From Paludibacteraceae bacterium (lineage in GTDB: Bacteria > Bacteroidota > Bacteroidia > Bacteroidales > Paludibacteraceae), in NCBI GenBank assembly GCA_031292565.1, contig JARLGW010000001.1, positions 62,001 through 126,000 on the forward strand: 64,000 nt of DNA, read 5' to 3'. The number at the start of each line of letters is the position of its first letter. The first letter of the stretch is position 1. Positions 33,894 through 43,598 of the stretch are shown here, piece by piece. The notes under the pieces were generated by a model. The model saw only the letters and a program-made list of their open reading frames with translations, was not told where the DNA came from and made no database searches. A program made the translations under genes and the position numbers.

Positions 33894-33901
33894 TACTTTT
33901 G
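33894..33901 (+). promoter_or_regulatory. -7 box for the polysaccharide operon
   Basis: TACTTTTG fits TAnnTTTG, 73 nt before the wzm ATG. No antiterminator-type leader gene is seen between it and wzm. The stretch 33668-33893 shows nothing else. Confidence 0.5.
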
Positions 33902-33973
33902 CATTTTAAAATTTGTTAATTAGTGTTCTGAAACTATTAATAAATTCATTCTAAAAACTATAAAGTTCACTCA

Positions 33974-34852
33974 ATGAATAAAGATATTCTTTCAGAATCT
34001 GAGGAGGATTCTAAAACCTGGAATACCGTTATTAAACCTAAAGGCAGTTTATTTGAAATTGATTTTAAGGAGATTTGGCGTTATCGTGATTTGCTTGAAA
34101 TGTTTGTAAAGCGGGATATCATTACGCAATATAAGCAGACGATATTGGGCCCTACGTGGTTTTTTGTTCAGCCAATAATGACAACTATCATGTATATGAT
34201 TGTTTTTGGTGGTATTGCAGGTATAAAAACAGGAACAGTTCCTCAAGCTTTGTTTTATTTGGCAGGTATTGCGATGTGGAATTATTTTTCCGACTGTTTG
34301 AATAAAATATCGAATACTTTTGCAGCTAATGAAGGTATTTTTGGTAAGGTTTATTTTCCACGGTTGATTGTGCCTCTCTCGGTTGTAACGTCGAATTTAG
34401 TTAGGTTTGCTATTCAATTATCTCTTTTTATTCTTGTTTATTTATTCTTTGTCTTTTTTAAAGGTGCTCATGTAGAACCGAATGTGTATGTATTACTGCT
34501 ACCTATACTAATTATTATGATGGCGGGTATTGCTTTGGGCTTTGGAATACTTGTTTCATCCATGACTACAAAATACCGAGATTTGACAGTCCTTTTTTCA
34601 TTTCTTGTGCAATTATGGATGTATGCAACACCTATTATTTATCCCTTAAGTACCATGTCTGCTAAGAAACAGTGGATTATGGCTTTGAATCCATTAACCT
34701 CTATTGTGGAAACATTCAAATATGGAACGTTAGGCGAGGGGGTATTCAGCTGGTGGCAGTTGGGTTATAGCTTCGGATTTATGGTGATTCTCCTTTTTGT
34801 AGGTATTTTGATTTTTAACCGTGTTCAGCGTTCTTTTATGGATACGGTTTAA
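33974..34852 (+). CDS. wzm: Polysaccharide ABC exporter, permease (Wzm/TagG type)
   Basis: Membrane subunit of an ABC-2 type exporter that carries a lipid-linked O-antigen or similar glycan across the inner membrane. The 292-residue protein has an N-terminal cytoplasmic helix (WRYRDLLEMFVKRDI, about 37-51), the typical motif QTILGPTWFFVQP near 55-67 and six hydrophobic helices, ending with the usual basic tail. It is the first gene of a long plus-strand locus and is paired with wzt 81 bp downstream. Confidence 0.94.
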   Translation: MNKDILSESEEDSKTWNTVIKPKGSLFEIDFKEIWRYRDLLEMFVKRDIITQYKQTILGPTWFFVQPIMTTIMYMIVFGGIAGIKTGTVPQALFYLAGIAMWNYFSDCLNKISNTFAANEGIFGKVYFPRLIVPLSVVTSNLVRFAIQLSLFILVYLFFVFFKGAHVEPNVYVLLLPILIIMMAGIALGFGILVSSMTTKYRDLTVLFSFLVQLWMYATPIIYPLSTMSAKKQWIMALNPLTSIVETFKYGTLGEGVFSWWQLGYSFGFMVILLFVGILIFNRVQRSFMDTV

Positions 34853-34933
34853 AAGATTATCGGCGATAGTCCTATAAAAAACACCCAATTAATAGATAGC
34901 TTTTTAATTTAATTTTTTTAAGATATTCATTTT

Positions 34934-36169
34934 ATGTCAACAGCTATAAAATTTGAAAATATTTCTAAGCAATATAGATTAGGACTGGTTAGTACCGGTA
35001 CTATCCGTCATGACTTGAATCGTTGGTGGCAAATAAATATTCGAGGGAAAGAAGATCCGTATCTTAAAATAGGAGAAGAGAATGACCGTGCGCATAAAGG
35101 TGAAAGTGAATATGTTTGGGCGTTGAAAGATATTGATTTTGAAGTAGAACAAGGCGAAGTATTAGGTATCATTGGTAAAAATGGAGCTGGTAAAAGTACT
35201 CTGCTAAAAATGTTATCGAAAGTAACATCGCCAACAACTGGAACTATTAGTGCTAAAGGACGTATTGCGTCATTACTTGAAGTTGGTACTGGATTTCATC
35301 CTGAAATGACGGGTAGGGAGAATATTTATATGAATGGTTCTATTATGGGTATGCGTAAATCTGAAATTACCAGTAAACTGGATGAAATTGTTGATTTTGC
35401 AGGTGTAGAACGTTATTTGGATACTCCAGTAAAGCGTTATTCGAGTGGAATGACAGTGAGGCTTGGGTTTGCTATTGCAGCCCATCTTGACCCAGAAATT
35501 TTAGTTGTGGATGAAGTATTGGCAGTAGGAGATGCCGAGTTTCAAAAAAAAGCGATAGGAAAAATGCAAGATGTATCCAAAGAGCAGGGACGGACGGTAT
35601 TGTTTGTGAGTCATAATATGGGAAATATAGTAACTTTATGTAATAAAGGAATAATTTTATCTAATGGGAAAATGATTTTTAATGGTTCTATTGACAAAGC
35701 TGTTGATTTGTATATTTCAGAAGGAAATCAAAGCTCTGAATATATAGGTAATAATATTCATCAATCATGTTTTTTTAAGAAAATATATTTTTCTAATGCA
35801 AAGGGGAATAATGTTAGTGTTTTTGACTATAAGGAATCTGTCATGATTAATTTTGAGATAAAAATTAATCAACTTGTAAATGATGGTACATTAAGTTTTA
35901 CTCTTATTGATTCAAAGCTGAGACCTCTTTTTACATCACATCAAAAACTGAAAATTTTTGATGGTAGAATGACTGCTATTATTCCTGCTGAATTTCTTTT
36001 ACCGGGTACTTATTTTGTTCGTTCTGTTATGCATGTTCCAAATCAATGTTTTTTGGATACTTGTAATAATGATATATCCTTTTCTATTGAAGATACAGGA
36101 AATCAATATACTATATACAATAGAGCCGATTTAGGAATAATTAATGCAAATATTCAATGGAAAGAATGA
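34934..36169 (+). CDS. wzt: Polysaccharide ABC exporter, ATPase with C-terminal glycan-binding-like domain (Wzt)
   Basis: Energises export through Wzm. The 411-residue protein has the ABC domain (about 1-250) with Walker [10 protein letters not shown], signature YSSGMTVR and Walker [14 protein letters not shown] beta-rich C-terminal domain (about 265-411) resembles the Wzt-C region that recognises the chemical end of the glycan in studied O-antigen systems. Its presence suggests the polymer is finished before export, with a terminal modification as the tag. The acyltransferase gene overlaps its end. Confidence 0.94.
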   Translation: MSTAIKFENISKQYRLGLVSTGTIRHDLNRWWQINIRGKEDPYLKIGEENDRAHKGESEYVWALKDIDFEVEQGEVLGIIGKNGAGKSTLLKMLSKVTSPTTGTISAKGRIASLLEVGTGFHPEMTGRENIYMNGSIMGMRKSEITSKLDEIVDFAGVERYLDTPVKRYSSGMTVRLGFAIAAHLDPEILVVDEVLAVGDAEFQKKAIGKMQDVSKEQGRTVLFVSHNMGNIVTLCNKGIILSNGKMIFNGSIDKAVDLYISEGNQSSEYIGNNIHQSCFFKKIYFSNAKGNNVSVFDYKESVMINFEIKINQLVNDGTLSFTLIDSKLRPLFTSHQKLKIFDGRMTAIIPAEFLLPGTYFVRSVMHVPNQCFLDTCNNDISFSIEDTGNQYTIYNRADLGIINANIQWKE

Positions 36170-36882
36170 AATATTTCTTCTTGGGGAAGAAAATAAATCA
36201 TAAAATTAAAAATCTTTGTCGAAGAATTTTGATAAGTTTTGTGCCGGAAGCGAGAATTTTATTTCAACCAGAAATAAGTGTTTTATACGACAAATCAATA
36301 AATTTCGATTTTATTCGATCAAAAATAGTTGATAGCGAATTTGGTGAAAATACTAAATTATGTCATCCATATAGAGTTAATGATTCAAAAATAGGTGATT
36401 ATACTTACCTATCTTTAAATAGCTATGTATCTCTTACAACTATTGGTAAATTTTGCTCTATTGGCCCGAATTTAGTATGTGGTTGGGGAATTCACCCTAC
36501 AAATGGTATTAGTACATCACCAATGTTTTATTCAAACATGAAGCAAAATGGCATGTCCTTTTCACCCTTAAATAAAATAGAAGAAAGAAAACCTATTGTT
36601 ATTGGTAACGATGTGTTTATTGGTGCAAATGTAACGATCTTAGATGGAGTTATTATTGGTGATGGGGCTATAATTGGAGCTGGAGCTGTTGTTTCTAAAG
36701 ATATTCCGCCTTATGCAATAGCTATTGGTTGTCCTATTAAAATTGTAAAATATCGTTTTGATAATGAAAAGATTAATGATTTTCAAAAAATAAAATGGTG
36801 GAATTTTTCAAATGATGACCTTAAAGATGTAGAAGCTCTTTTTTTTGATGTCAATAAATTTATCCAAAAATATGTCGGTTAA
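36157..36882 (+). CDS. Hexapeptide-repeat O-acyltransferase (CatB/XAT type), copy A
   Basis: A 241-residue left-handed beta-helix acyltransferase that probably acetylates a sugar. Hexapeptide turns run from about residue 75 to 200 and include [16 protein letters not shown] and [15 protein letters not shown]. The catalytic His is probably in GWGIHPTNG. The start may instead be ATG 36166, which would give an ATGA overlap with wzt. From about residue 91 onward the protein is almost the same as copy B at 39032, and the similarity continues into the start of the next gene, marking a recent duplication. Confidence 0.9.
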   Translation: MERMKYFFLGKKINHKIKNLCRRILISFVPEARILFQPEISVLYDKSINFDFIRSKIVDSEFGENTKLCHPYRVNDSKIGDYTYLSLNSYVSLTTIGKFCSIGPNLVCGWGIHPTNGISTSPMFYSNMKQNGMSFSPLNKIEERKPIVIGNDVFIGANVTILDGVIIGDGAIIGAGAVVSKDIPPYAIAIGCPIKIVKYRFDNEKINDFQKIKWWNFSNDDLKDVEALFFDVNKFIQKYVG

Positions 36883-37675
36883 GTTGTCTATTATAACTAT
36901 TAACCTCAATAATTGTGAAGGGTTATGTAAAACAATAAAAAGTGTTATATTACAAACATGTAATGATTACGAATATATTGTGATAGATGGAGCTAGTACA
37001 GATGGCAGTGTTGACATAATAAAGCAATATGAAGATAAAATAGCTTATTGGATAACTGAACCTGATACAGGTATTTATAATGCAATAAATAAAGGTATTC
37101 TCAAAGCAACAGGAGAATATTGTTTATTTTTGAATTCCGGAGATTATCTTGTTGACGGGGTTTTAAGTGATTTTTTTTCCACACAAGTAAATAAAGATAT
37201 TGTTTATGGAAATATTATTTTGGAATCTGATGGAAAGACGATCTGTGTTGACAACTCATGTGGAAAAGACAATTTGACATGTAATGATTTTTTTCATGGA
37301 ACGATAAGACATCAAGGTGCATTTATTAGGAGAAGTCTATTTGAGAGATTTGGATTATATGATGAATCGAATTCGATTGTATCAGATTGGCAGTTTTTCA
37401 TTAAAAGTATAGTTTTTGGTGATGCTACCTATGAATATAGAAATATAAATATTTGTTATTTTGATGTGAGTGGCATTGGATCTGTTTTTTCGGAAAAGCA
37501 TATCCAAGAACGGAATAAAGTTTTAAAGGAATTTTTTCCTGAAAAAGTTATAGCTGATTATGTTGCATACAATGATTTGCTCCAAAAACATAAATCGCTT
37601 CAACAGGAGTTGAATAGATATGAACATAGATTTAAATTTTTTGATAGAGTAATTACAAAGCTGAAGAATATTTAA
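36872..37675 (+). CDS. Glycosyltransferase family 2, copy A
   Basis: A 267-residue GT-A fold transferase. Its N-terminus [12 protein letters not shown], the nucleotide-binding DGASTDGS (about 40-47) and the DxD-like NSGDY (about 88) are those of GT2 enzymes close to the WcaA/colanic group. ATG 36872 overlaps the acyltransferase end by 11 bp. The first about 55 residues are nearly the same as GT2 copy B (39675), and the remainder differs, so the two probably use different sugars or acceptors. Confidence 0.9.
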   Translation: MSVKLSIITINLNNCEGLCKTIKSVILQTCNDYEYIVIDGASTDGSVDIIKQYEDKIAYWITEPDTGIYNAINKGILKATGEYCLFLNSGDYLVDGVLSDFFSTQVNKDIVYGNIILESDGKTICVDNSCGKDNLTCNDFFHGTIRHQGAFIRRSLFERFGLYDESNSIVSDWQFFIKSIVFGDATYEYRNINICYFDVSGIGSVFSEKHIQERNKVLKEFFPEKVIADYVAYNDLLQKHKSLQQELNRYEHRFKFFDRVITKLKNI

Positions 37676-37693
37676 CAAAAAGATTACTATATT

Positions 37694-38629
37694 ATGTATC
37701 AAACACCCATATTATTGCTTTTATTTAATAGACTGGAGACAACTAAACAACTTTTTATATCATTAAAAGAAATAAAGCCTAAGCATTTATATATTTTTGC
37801 AGATGGACCAAGATATTCTATTATAGAAGACAAAACAAAATGTGAAGAAGTACGAAATTGGGTTGTTAGTAATATAACATGGGATTGTGAGTTGAAAACT
37901 TTATTTCAAGAAAAAAATTTAGGTTGTGGTAAAGGCCCTGCAACAGGAATAACTTGGTTTTTTTCGCAAGTAGAAGAAGGTCTTATTTTGGAGGATGATA
38001 CTATTCCCAACGTTGATTTTTACGAATTTGCTGCAATTCTTTTAGAAAAGTACAGAGATTGCAATGATATAATGGCTATAAATAGTTTGAATTTTCAAGA
38101 AAAAAAAAGAGGTGATGGTTCATATTATTTCTCTATGCAAAATGGTTCTTTATGTGCTTGGGCTACTTGGAGACGAGCTTGGTTATTATTTGATTATAAT
38201 TTAGATATCTATTCAGAGAGTTTAGTCCGAAAATCTATAAAATGGTATGGAGTAAAAAAGAGAGAGTATAAATGGTGGTTAAATATATATATAGATTTTA
38301 AGGCGAATGCTTATAATGATTCAGCTTGGGATTATCAGTTTATTTTTTCAATTTGGGTAGCAAAAGCTAAATCTATTATACCTAATGTTAACTTAGCTAC
38401 AAATATTGGATTCGGATCGGATGCTACACATACAAGAGATTTTGATTCTGTTTTAGCAAATAAGCCGACTTCTTCAATATTACCTATTGTTCATCCATCT
38501 TCAAGTAAAATTTGTCGAGAAGCAGATTTGTATTATCATGATTTCTATTATAATAAATTTGTGGAACAAATTTCATTGTTTAAAAAAATTAAGAGGAAAA
38601 TAAAATCAGCGTTTAGAAAATCTTTTTAG
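37694..38629 (+). CDS. Glycosyltransferase-like protein (HlpA/GNT-I-like)
   Basis: A 311-residue GT-A-like protein of the group often annotated as hemolytic protein HlpA-like or sugar transferase. Seen are ILLLLFNRLETTKQLF, the ADGPR loop (about 37-41), and the acidic GLILEDDTIPN (about 95-105), which plays the DxD role, then WATWRRAW and a C-terminal basic helix. The closest in-window relative is the 43599 gene. A piece of a similar C-terminus appears in the chimeric pseudogene directly downstream. Confidence 0.82.
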   Translation: MYQTPILLLLFNRLETTKQLFISLKEIKPKHLYIFADGPRYSIIEDKTKCEEVRNWVVSNITWDCELKTLFQEKNLGCGKGPATGITWFFSQVEEGLILEDDTIPNVDFYEFAAILLEKYRDCNDIMAINSLNFQEKKRGDGSYYFSMQNGSLCAWATWRRAWLLFDYNLDIYSESLVRKSIKWYGVKKREYKWWLNIYIDFKANAYNDSAWDYQFIFSIWVAKAKSIIPNVNLATNIGFGSDATHTRDFDSVLANKPTSSILPIVHPSSSKICREADLYYHDFYYNKFVEQISLFKKIKRKIKSAFRKSF

Positions 38630-38631
38630 TT

Positions 38632-39022
38632 ATGTTTAAGAGACTGTGTTATTTCATATTAGTCAGGTTTGTTCCCAAATTAAATATTTTGAAGAAAAAT
38701 ATTAGCTTGAGTGAATATGAAGATTATGAGTTCGATTGCGAAATTTTTCCTACCATATAAATTAATTAAAGTTACGTTAGGTGAAAACTCTTACATCAAC
38801 GGTAATTCACAAGCTAGTAATCTGGTTGTAGGCAAATATACATCTATAGGGCCTAACTTCTTTTGTGGATGTGGTATTCATCCTATCAATGGACTCAGTA
38901 TAGCACCATCATTTATAATATATGATGTTTTTTTACAGAAATTAAATTATGGTTTTATTGAACAAGTTTCTTTTATCAAAAAGATAAAACGTTTAGCTAA
39001 AAAATATGTAACTAAAATATAG
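38632..39022 (+). pseudogene. Chimeric remnant: acyltransferase head joined to a glycosyltransferase tail
   Basis: An ATG at 38632 opens an acyltransferase-like N-terminus (MFKRLCYFILVRF) that stops at the TAA near 38761. The frame continues after a shift as LPYKLIKVTLGENSYING and then [18 protein letters not shown], which matches the acyltransferases at 36157 and 39032. After about 38920 the match ends, and the last about 30 codons (FIEQVSFIKKIKR) resemble the C-terminus of the HlpA-like protein at 37694 (FVEQISLFKKIKR). The most direct reading is a frameshift plus a deletion that fused two genes of a lost module copy. Confidence 0.7.
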
Positions 39023-39031
39023 CCATAAGCA

Positions 39032-39685
39032 ATGCGAAAGATTCTTCAAAAAATATTAATATGGATTTTTCCTGAATTATATCAGCTGAAAAGCCCGGAA
39101 TATGATTTTACTAAACTTCGTTCTTGGCAAGAGAATGTAAAATTAGGTCAAAATGTGAAAATTAATCCGGTTTCGTTAATTGTAGATTCTGAGATTGGCG
39201 ATTATTCATATATATCAACCAATTCTACTATTTTTAATACTACAATTGGTAAATTTTGCTCTATTGGCCCCAATTTTTTTTGCGGTTGGGGAATTCATCC
39301 TACAAATGGTATTAGTACATCACCAATGTTTTATTCAAATATCAAGCAAAATGGAATAACTCTATCTCCTTTAAATAAAATAGAAGAAAGAGAACCGATT
39401 ATTATTGGTAACGATGTGTTTATTGGTGCAAATGTAACTGTTTTAGATGGAGTAACTATTAATGATGGAGCTATAATTGGAGCTGGAGCTGTTGTATCTA
39501 AAGATATTCCACCTTATGCAATAGCCGTTGGTTGTCCTATTAAAATTACAAAATATCGTTTTGATAATAATAAGATTAATGATTTGCTAGAAATAAAATG
39601 GTGGAATTTTTCAGATGAGAATCTTAAAGATGTAGAAGCCTTTTTTTTTAACGTCAATAAGTTTATCCAAAAGTATGTCAATTAA
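39032..39685 (+). CDS. Hexapeptide-repeat O-acyltransferase (CatB/XAT type), copy B
   Basis: A 217-residue paralogue of copy A. It has the same left-handed beta-helix and catalytic region ([40 protein letters not shown]). From [12 protein letters not shown] onward it is nearly identical to copy A at both protein and DNA level, while the N-terminal about 70 residues are unrelated or strongly diverged. The probable role is O-acetylation of a sugar residue. The end overlaps the next gene by 11 bp, as in copy A. Confidence 0.9.
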   Translation: MRKILQKILIWIFPELYQLKSPEYDFTKLRSWQENVKLGQNVKINPVSLIVDSEIGDYSYISTNSTIFNTTIGKFCSIGPNFFCGWGIHPTNGISTSPMFYSNIKQNGITLSPLNKIEEREPIIIGNDVFIGANVTVLDGVTINDGAIIGAGAVVSKDIPPYAIAVGCPIKITKYRFDNNKINDLLEIKWWNFSDENLKDVEAFFFNVNKFIQKYVN

Positions 39686-40514
39686 GTTGTCTATTATAAC
39701 TATTAACCTCAACAATAGGGACGGGTTATGTAAAACGATAAAAAGTGTTGTATCTCAAACATGTAAGGATTACGAATATATTCTGATAGATGGGGCTAGT
39801 ATTGATGGTAGTGTTGACATAATTAAGAAATATTCTGGCATACAGGAATGTAGGCTTAAATGGATCTCAGAACCGGATAATGGTGTATTTCAAGCCATGA
39901 ACAAAGGCATAAGAATGGCAGAAGGAGAGTATTTGTTGTTTTTGAATAGTGGTGATTTTTTAGTAGATGATAACGTGTTGCAAAATGTCTCTGCCAATAA
40001 TTACACGGCTGATTTTTTATTAGGTCGTTGTAATATATCTGAAAATGGAACCGTGATTCATACTACGAATCCTCAGGATAAGTTGACCTTTGGTTATTTA
40101 TATGAAACAGGCTTGGCTCATCAATCTACATTTATTAAACGAGAGATGTTTAATAAATACGGCTTTTATCGTGAAGATTTTAAATATAATGCAGATATTG
40201 AGTTTTGGTATAGAACAATAATCTTAAAAGCTTGTACTACTAAATCTTTAGATTTTGTAGTTTCAGATTATAATTTGGACGGTATTTCCACAAAAAAAGC
40301 AACATCTGACCTGTATTTAAATGAAATAAAACTGATTTTTGATAATCCTTATTTACAATTATTTATCCCTGATTATGATAGTTGGAGAAAAGAAAAAAAA
40401 GATTTAGAGATGCTTTATTGGGCAAAAGAAAAAAATATTATATATTCAATGCTCATGGTTTTATTTAAATGTGCTAAGCTTTTTTGTAAGTTTAAAAATC
40501 TCCTTAGCCATTGA
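39675..40514 (+). CDS. Glycosyltransferase family 2, copy B
   Basis: A 279-residue GT2 enzyme. It opens [15 protein letters not shown] and DGASIDGS (like copy A), then [15 protein letters not shown] and the DxD-like NSGDF. The region after about residue 55 is closer to the WcaA/colanic type than to copy A, so the gene looks like a mosaic with a shared 5' end. The likely catalytic base lies in the ADIEFWYR segment. Confidence 0.9.
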   Translation: MSIKLSIITINLNNRDGLCKTIKSVVSQTCKDYEYILIDGASIDGSVDIIKKYSGIQECRLKWISEPDNGVFQAMNKGIRMAEGEYLLFLNSGDFLVDDNVLQNVSANNYTADFLLGRCNISENGTVIHTTNPQDKLTFGYLYETGLAHQSTFIKREMFNKYGFYREDFKYNADIEFWYRTIILKACTTKSLDFVVSDYNLDGISTKKATSDLYLNEIKLIFDNPYLQLFIPDYDSWRKEKKDLEMLYWAKEKNIIYSMLMVLFKCAKLFCKFKNLLSH

Positions 40515-40539
40515 AATAATTAATTCACATTGATTAATA

Positions 40540-41706
40540 GTGAGACAGAAGAAAAAAATATTATTTATTGCACATTATACAGCAATGTATGGAGCAAATT
40601 TAGCTCTTTGTCAGTTAATCCTTGAGCTAAAGGAAAATTATCCGATTATACCCATTGTTTTGCTGCCAAGTCGTGGCGATTTGTGCGATTATTTAGATGA
40701 AATAAATGTAAAATATTATATTTCACATTATTACTGGTGGGTAAATGAAAACAAGGGTATTTTTCAACTTTTGTTAAATTACAGAAAACAGTTACGGAAC
40801 TTATTAAAAGTACCCTCAATAATTTGTTCGCTTTCTAAAGAGAAAATTGATTTAGTTTATACTAATTCAGTTACCGTAAATATAGGTACTTTTATAGGTA
40901 AAAAACTTAAATGTCCACATATTTGGCATTTAAGGGAAACGCTGATTGCATATAATTTTAAATACTCATTGCCCAATTTTTGGGTAAGGAGAATATTTTT
41001 TAAAGGAGCTGATCAATATATTGTTATTTCTGATTTTTTACATAAATACTATAATAATTATTTGCCGGAAGATAAAGTAAAAAAGGTATATGATGGCATT
41101 TGTCTAGATAATAATCGGTTGAGAATAAATCATTATGATGAAATATTGAATATATGTATTGTTGGACTTGTTTCTGAACAAAAAAATCAAATGGATGCCG
41201 TTAAAGCCATTAAAATTTTAAATGATAAAGGGCATAAAAACATAAAACTGTATATAATTGGAGGTGCTAAAAATGATTATTTGAAAAAAATAACAGCTTA
41301 TGTTGTTGAAAATTCTTTAGAGAATAATATAATCTTCAGTGGACATAAAACTAATATTAACGAATTATTGGATCAGATGAATATTGGTCTAATGTGTTCT
41401 CATGATGAAGCTTTTGGCCGAGTAAGTATAGAATATATGTTACATTGTCTGCCTACTATTGCAAGTAAATCTGGGGCGAACGAAGAGTTATTTGAAGATG
41501 GATTAAATGGCAAATTATATGAATTGTATAATGATGTTGAATTAGCAGAAAAAATTGAGATGTTTATTGACAACTCGTTTTTATTAGAAACGATGGGTAG
41601 CGCCGCTTTTGAATATGCAAGACAAAATTTCTTATCAGGTCAAAATTCAAAAGCGATATATAGTATAATGGAAAATTTACTAAGCAAATCTGAAAATAAA
41701 GGATAA
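40540..41706 (+). CDS. Glycosyltransferase family 4
   Basis: A 388-residue GT-B fold enzyme. The N-terminal domain has the ALCQLILELKENYP helix after the AHYTAMYGAN loop, and the C-terminal domain carries SEQKNQMDAVKA and the nucleotide-sugar-binding EAFGRVSIEYMLHCLPTIAS (E-x7-E motif region, about 288-308). The start is GTG at 40540. The donor sugar cannot be read from the sequence. asnB follows after 6 bp. Confidence 0.9.
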   Translation: MRQKKKILFIAHYTAMYGANLALCQLILELKENYPIIPIVLLPSRGDLCDYLDEINVKYYISHYYWWVNENKGIFQLLLNYRKQLRNLLKVPSIICSLSKEKIDLVYTNSVTVNIGTFIGKKLKCPHIWHLRETLIAYNFKYSLPNFWVRRIFFKGADQYIVISDFLHKYYNNYLPEDKVKKVYDGICLDNNRLRINHYDEILNICIVGLVSEQKNQMDAVKAIKILNDKGHKNIKLYIIGGAKNDYLKKITAYVVENSLENNIIFSGHKTNINELLDQMNIGLMCSHDEAFGRVSIEYMLHCLPTIASKSGANEELFEDGLNGKLYELYNDVELAEKIEMFIDNSFLLETMGSAAFEYARQNFLSGQNSKAIYSIMENLLSKSENKG

Positions 41707-41712
41707 ATTATT

Positions 41713-43518
41713 ATGTGTGGAATCTCTGCAATTTATAGATATACGGCTATATCTGATTCAGATAAGGACAAACTCATGGCAATGAATGAGGCAATGCATT
41801 ATAGGGGGCCAGATGATCATGGTATTTGGAATGATAATAAATGTGGCATGGCTCAAGTTCGCTTGTCTATTATTGGTTTAGAGAAAGGTAAGCAACCATT
41901 GTTTAATGAAGATCAATCTTTAGTTTTAATTTGTAATGGAGAAATTTACAATTATATAGAGATAAAAGAAGAATTGCAGAAAAAAGGGCATGTTTTTAAC
42001 TCCGACAGTGATTCTGAAACTATTTTGCATCTATACGAGGAATATGGGGTAAAGTGTTTAGAATATTTAAGAGGTATGTTTGCTTTTTGTTTGTGGGATG
42101 CAAATAAAAAAGAATTATTTGCAGCTCGTGATCGAATAGGGGAAAAAACTTTATATTATTCTCAACTTCAAACAGGTGTAGTGTTTAGTACCGAGTTAAA
42201 GACAATTTTGAAATATTATATAGATAAACCACAGATTAGTATAGAGCAATTGGCCGAACCTATTCGATATACATCGCCAATTAATTCTAAAGATACTTAC
42301 ATAGAGCAAATAAAGCGAATAGAACCAGGACAATATATTTTAGTGGAAGAAAGCGGTTTGCGCAAGTATTTTTATTGGAAGAGGGATTTGTCTGATAAAT
42401 TTTTTGGAACGATTGAATCTGCAAAATCTGAAACATTACGTTTGATGCGTGAATCTGTAGACTTGTGTTTGCGTAGTGATGTGCCAATAGCGGTAATGTT
42501 AAGTGGTGGAATTGATTCGAGTGCAATTGCCGCTTTAGCAAAAGAAACTGGTCGTGAAGTACATACAATTACTGCTGGCTATAGGGGACAACATGATTGC
42601 GATGAACGCGAGGTGGCAAAACGCTTTGCTAAAGAGAAAAATATTATATATCATGAAGTCGAATTAGATAAAAATGATTTTAAAAACTGCTTTGAAGAGT
42701 ATACTCAGTATCTCGATGAACCGATAACCGATACTGCTGCATTTGCACAATGGGCACTATATAAGAAGGTGAAAGATATGGGGTTTAAGGTATTATTGGG
42801 TGGTAATGGTGGCGATGAGTTATTTTATGGTTATCCTTATTGGAATAATGTTTCCGAATCATTAACTATTTTTCGTCAGCATCAAGACTTTTTCCCATGG
42901 AAAGGATTTGAAAAAAAGAAAAAATTTCTCCAGTTTTTCTTGAAAAATTGGCAACCAATATTGTATGCCGGATACCCCTATAAGATTAAAGATGAGGCTG
43001 TTGGACTTTGGTATTACAAGGACTATCTGAAATTTGCTGAAAATTCTAGTTTTGTTTATGATAATCAAGAGTTTAGGTTTAAAAATCTGAATTTTGATTT
43101 TTCTTTTGAGAATAACACAAATTTGAGCCAATTGGATTATATTTATGAGTTCCTTTTCTCGAAAATTATGACTATGGCTTATTTATATTTGTCTGATAGA
43201 TTAGGTATGGGGAATTCGATTGAAATTCGTTCGCCTTTTCTTGACTATAAGCTAGTGGAATATGTGTCATCATTACCTCAAAGTATAAAATATAAAAGAG
43301 GAGAATCTAAAAGCTTCTTGAAGGATGTTTTAAAAGGAATAGTGCCAAACTATATTCTTTATGCTCAGAAACGAGGATTTACGCCACCTCCATCTTTTAT
43401 AGAAGATGTTATATCAAAATATCAAAATAAAATCATTAAATCAGATTATAATTTTTATAATTCAGCTTTAGCTGATCGTTTGTTATCATTACATCTAATG
43501 AATAAAGACGTTTTGTGA
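41713..43518 (+). CDS. asnB: Asparagine synthase (glutamine-hydrolysing)-like
   Basis: Transfers the amide nitrogen of glutamine to a carboxylate through an adenylated intermediate. The 601-residue protein has the class II glutamine amidotransferase domain with the catalytic Cys2 exposed after Met removal (MCGISAIYR) and YRGPDDHG near 30. The synthetase domain has the P-loop SGGIDSS (about 263). In glycan loci such enzymes often amidate a sugar carboxylate instead of aspartate. Here it lies in the middle of glycosyltransferase genes, so amidation of a uronic acid or an amino-acid substituent is plausible. Confidence 0.93.
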   Translation: MCGISAIYRYTAISDSDKDKLMAMNEAMHYRGPDDHGIWNDNKCGMAQVRLSIIGLEKGKQPLFNEDQSLVLICNGEIYNYIEIKEELQKKGHVFNSDSDSETILHLYEEYGVKCLEYLRGMFAFCLWDANKKELFAARDRIGEKTLYYSQLQTGVVFSTELKTILKYYIDKPQISIEQLAEPIRYTSPINSKDTYIEQIKRIEPGQYILVEESGLRKYFYWKRDLSDKFFGTIESAKSETLRLMRESVDLCLRSDVPIAVMLSGGIDSSAIAALAKETGREVHTITAGYRGQHDCDEREVAKRFAKEKNIIYHEVELDKNDFKNCFEEYTQYLDEPITDTAAFAQWALYKKVKDMGFKVLLGGNGGDELFYGYPYWNNVSESLTIFRQHQDFFPWKGFEKKKKFLQFFLKNWQPILYAGYPYKIKDEAVGLWYYKDYLKFAENSSFVYDNQEFRFKNLNFDFSFENNTNLSQLDYIYEFLFSKIMTMAYLYLSDRLGMGNSIEIRSPFLDYKLVEYVSSLPQSIKYKRGESKSFLKDVLKGIVPNYILYAQKRGFTPPPSFIEDVISKYQNKIIKSDYNFYNSALADRLLSLHLMNKDVL

Positions 43519-43598
43519 AAACGAAATAAGAATATCAATTTATGGATGTAAGAAAAATAATTTGCAGATGTATCTCATTTAATCTCTAAATAAAAAAT

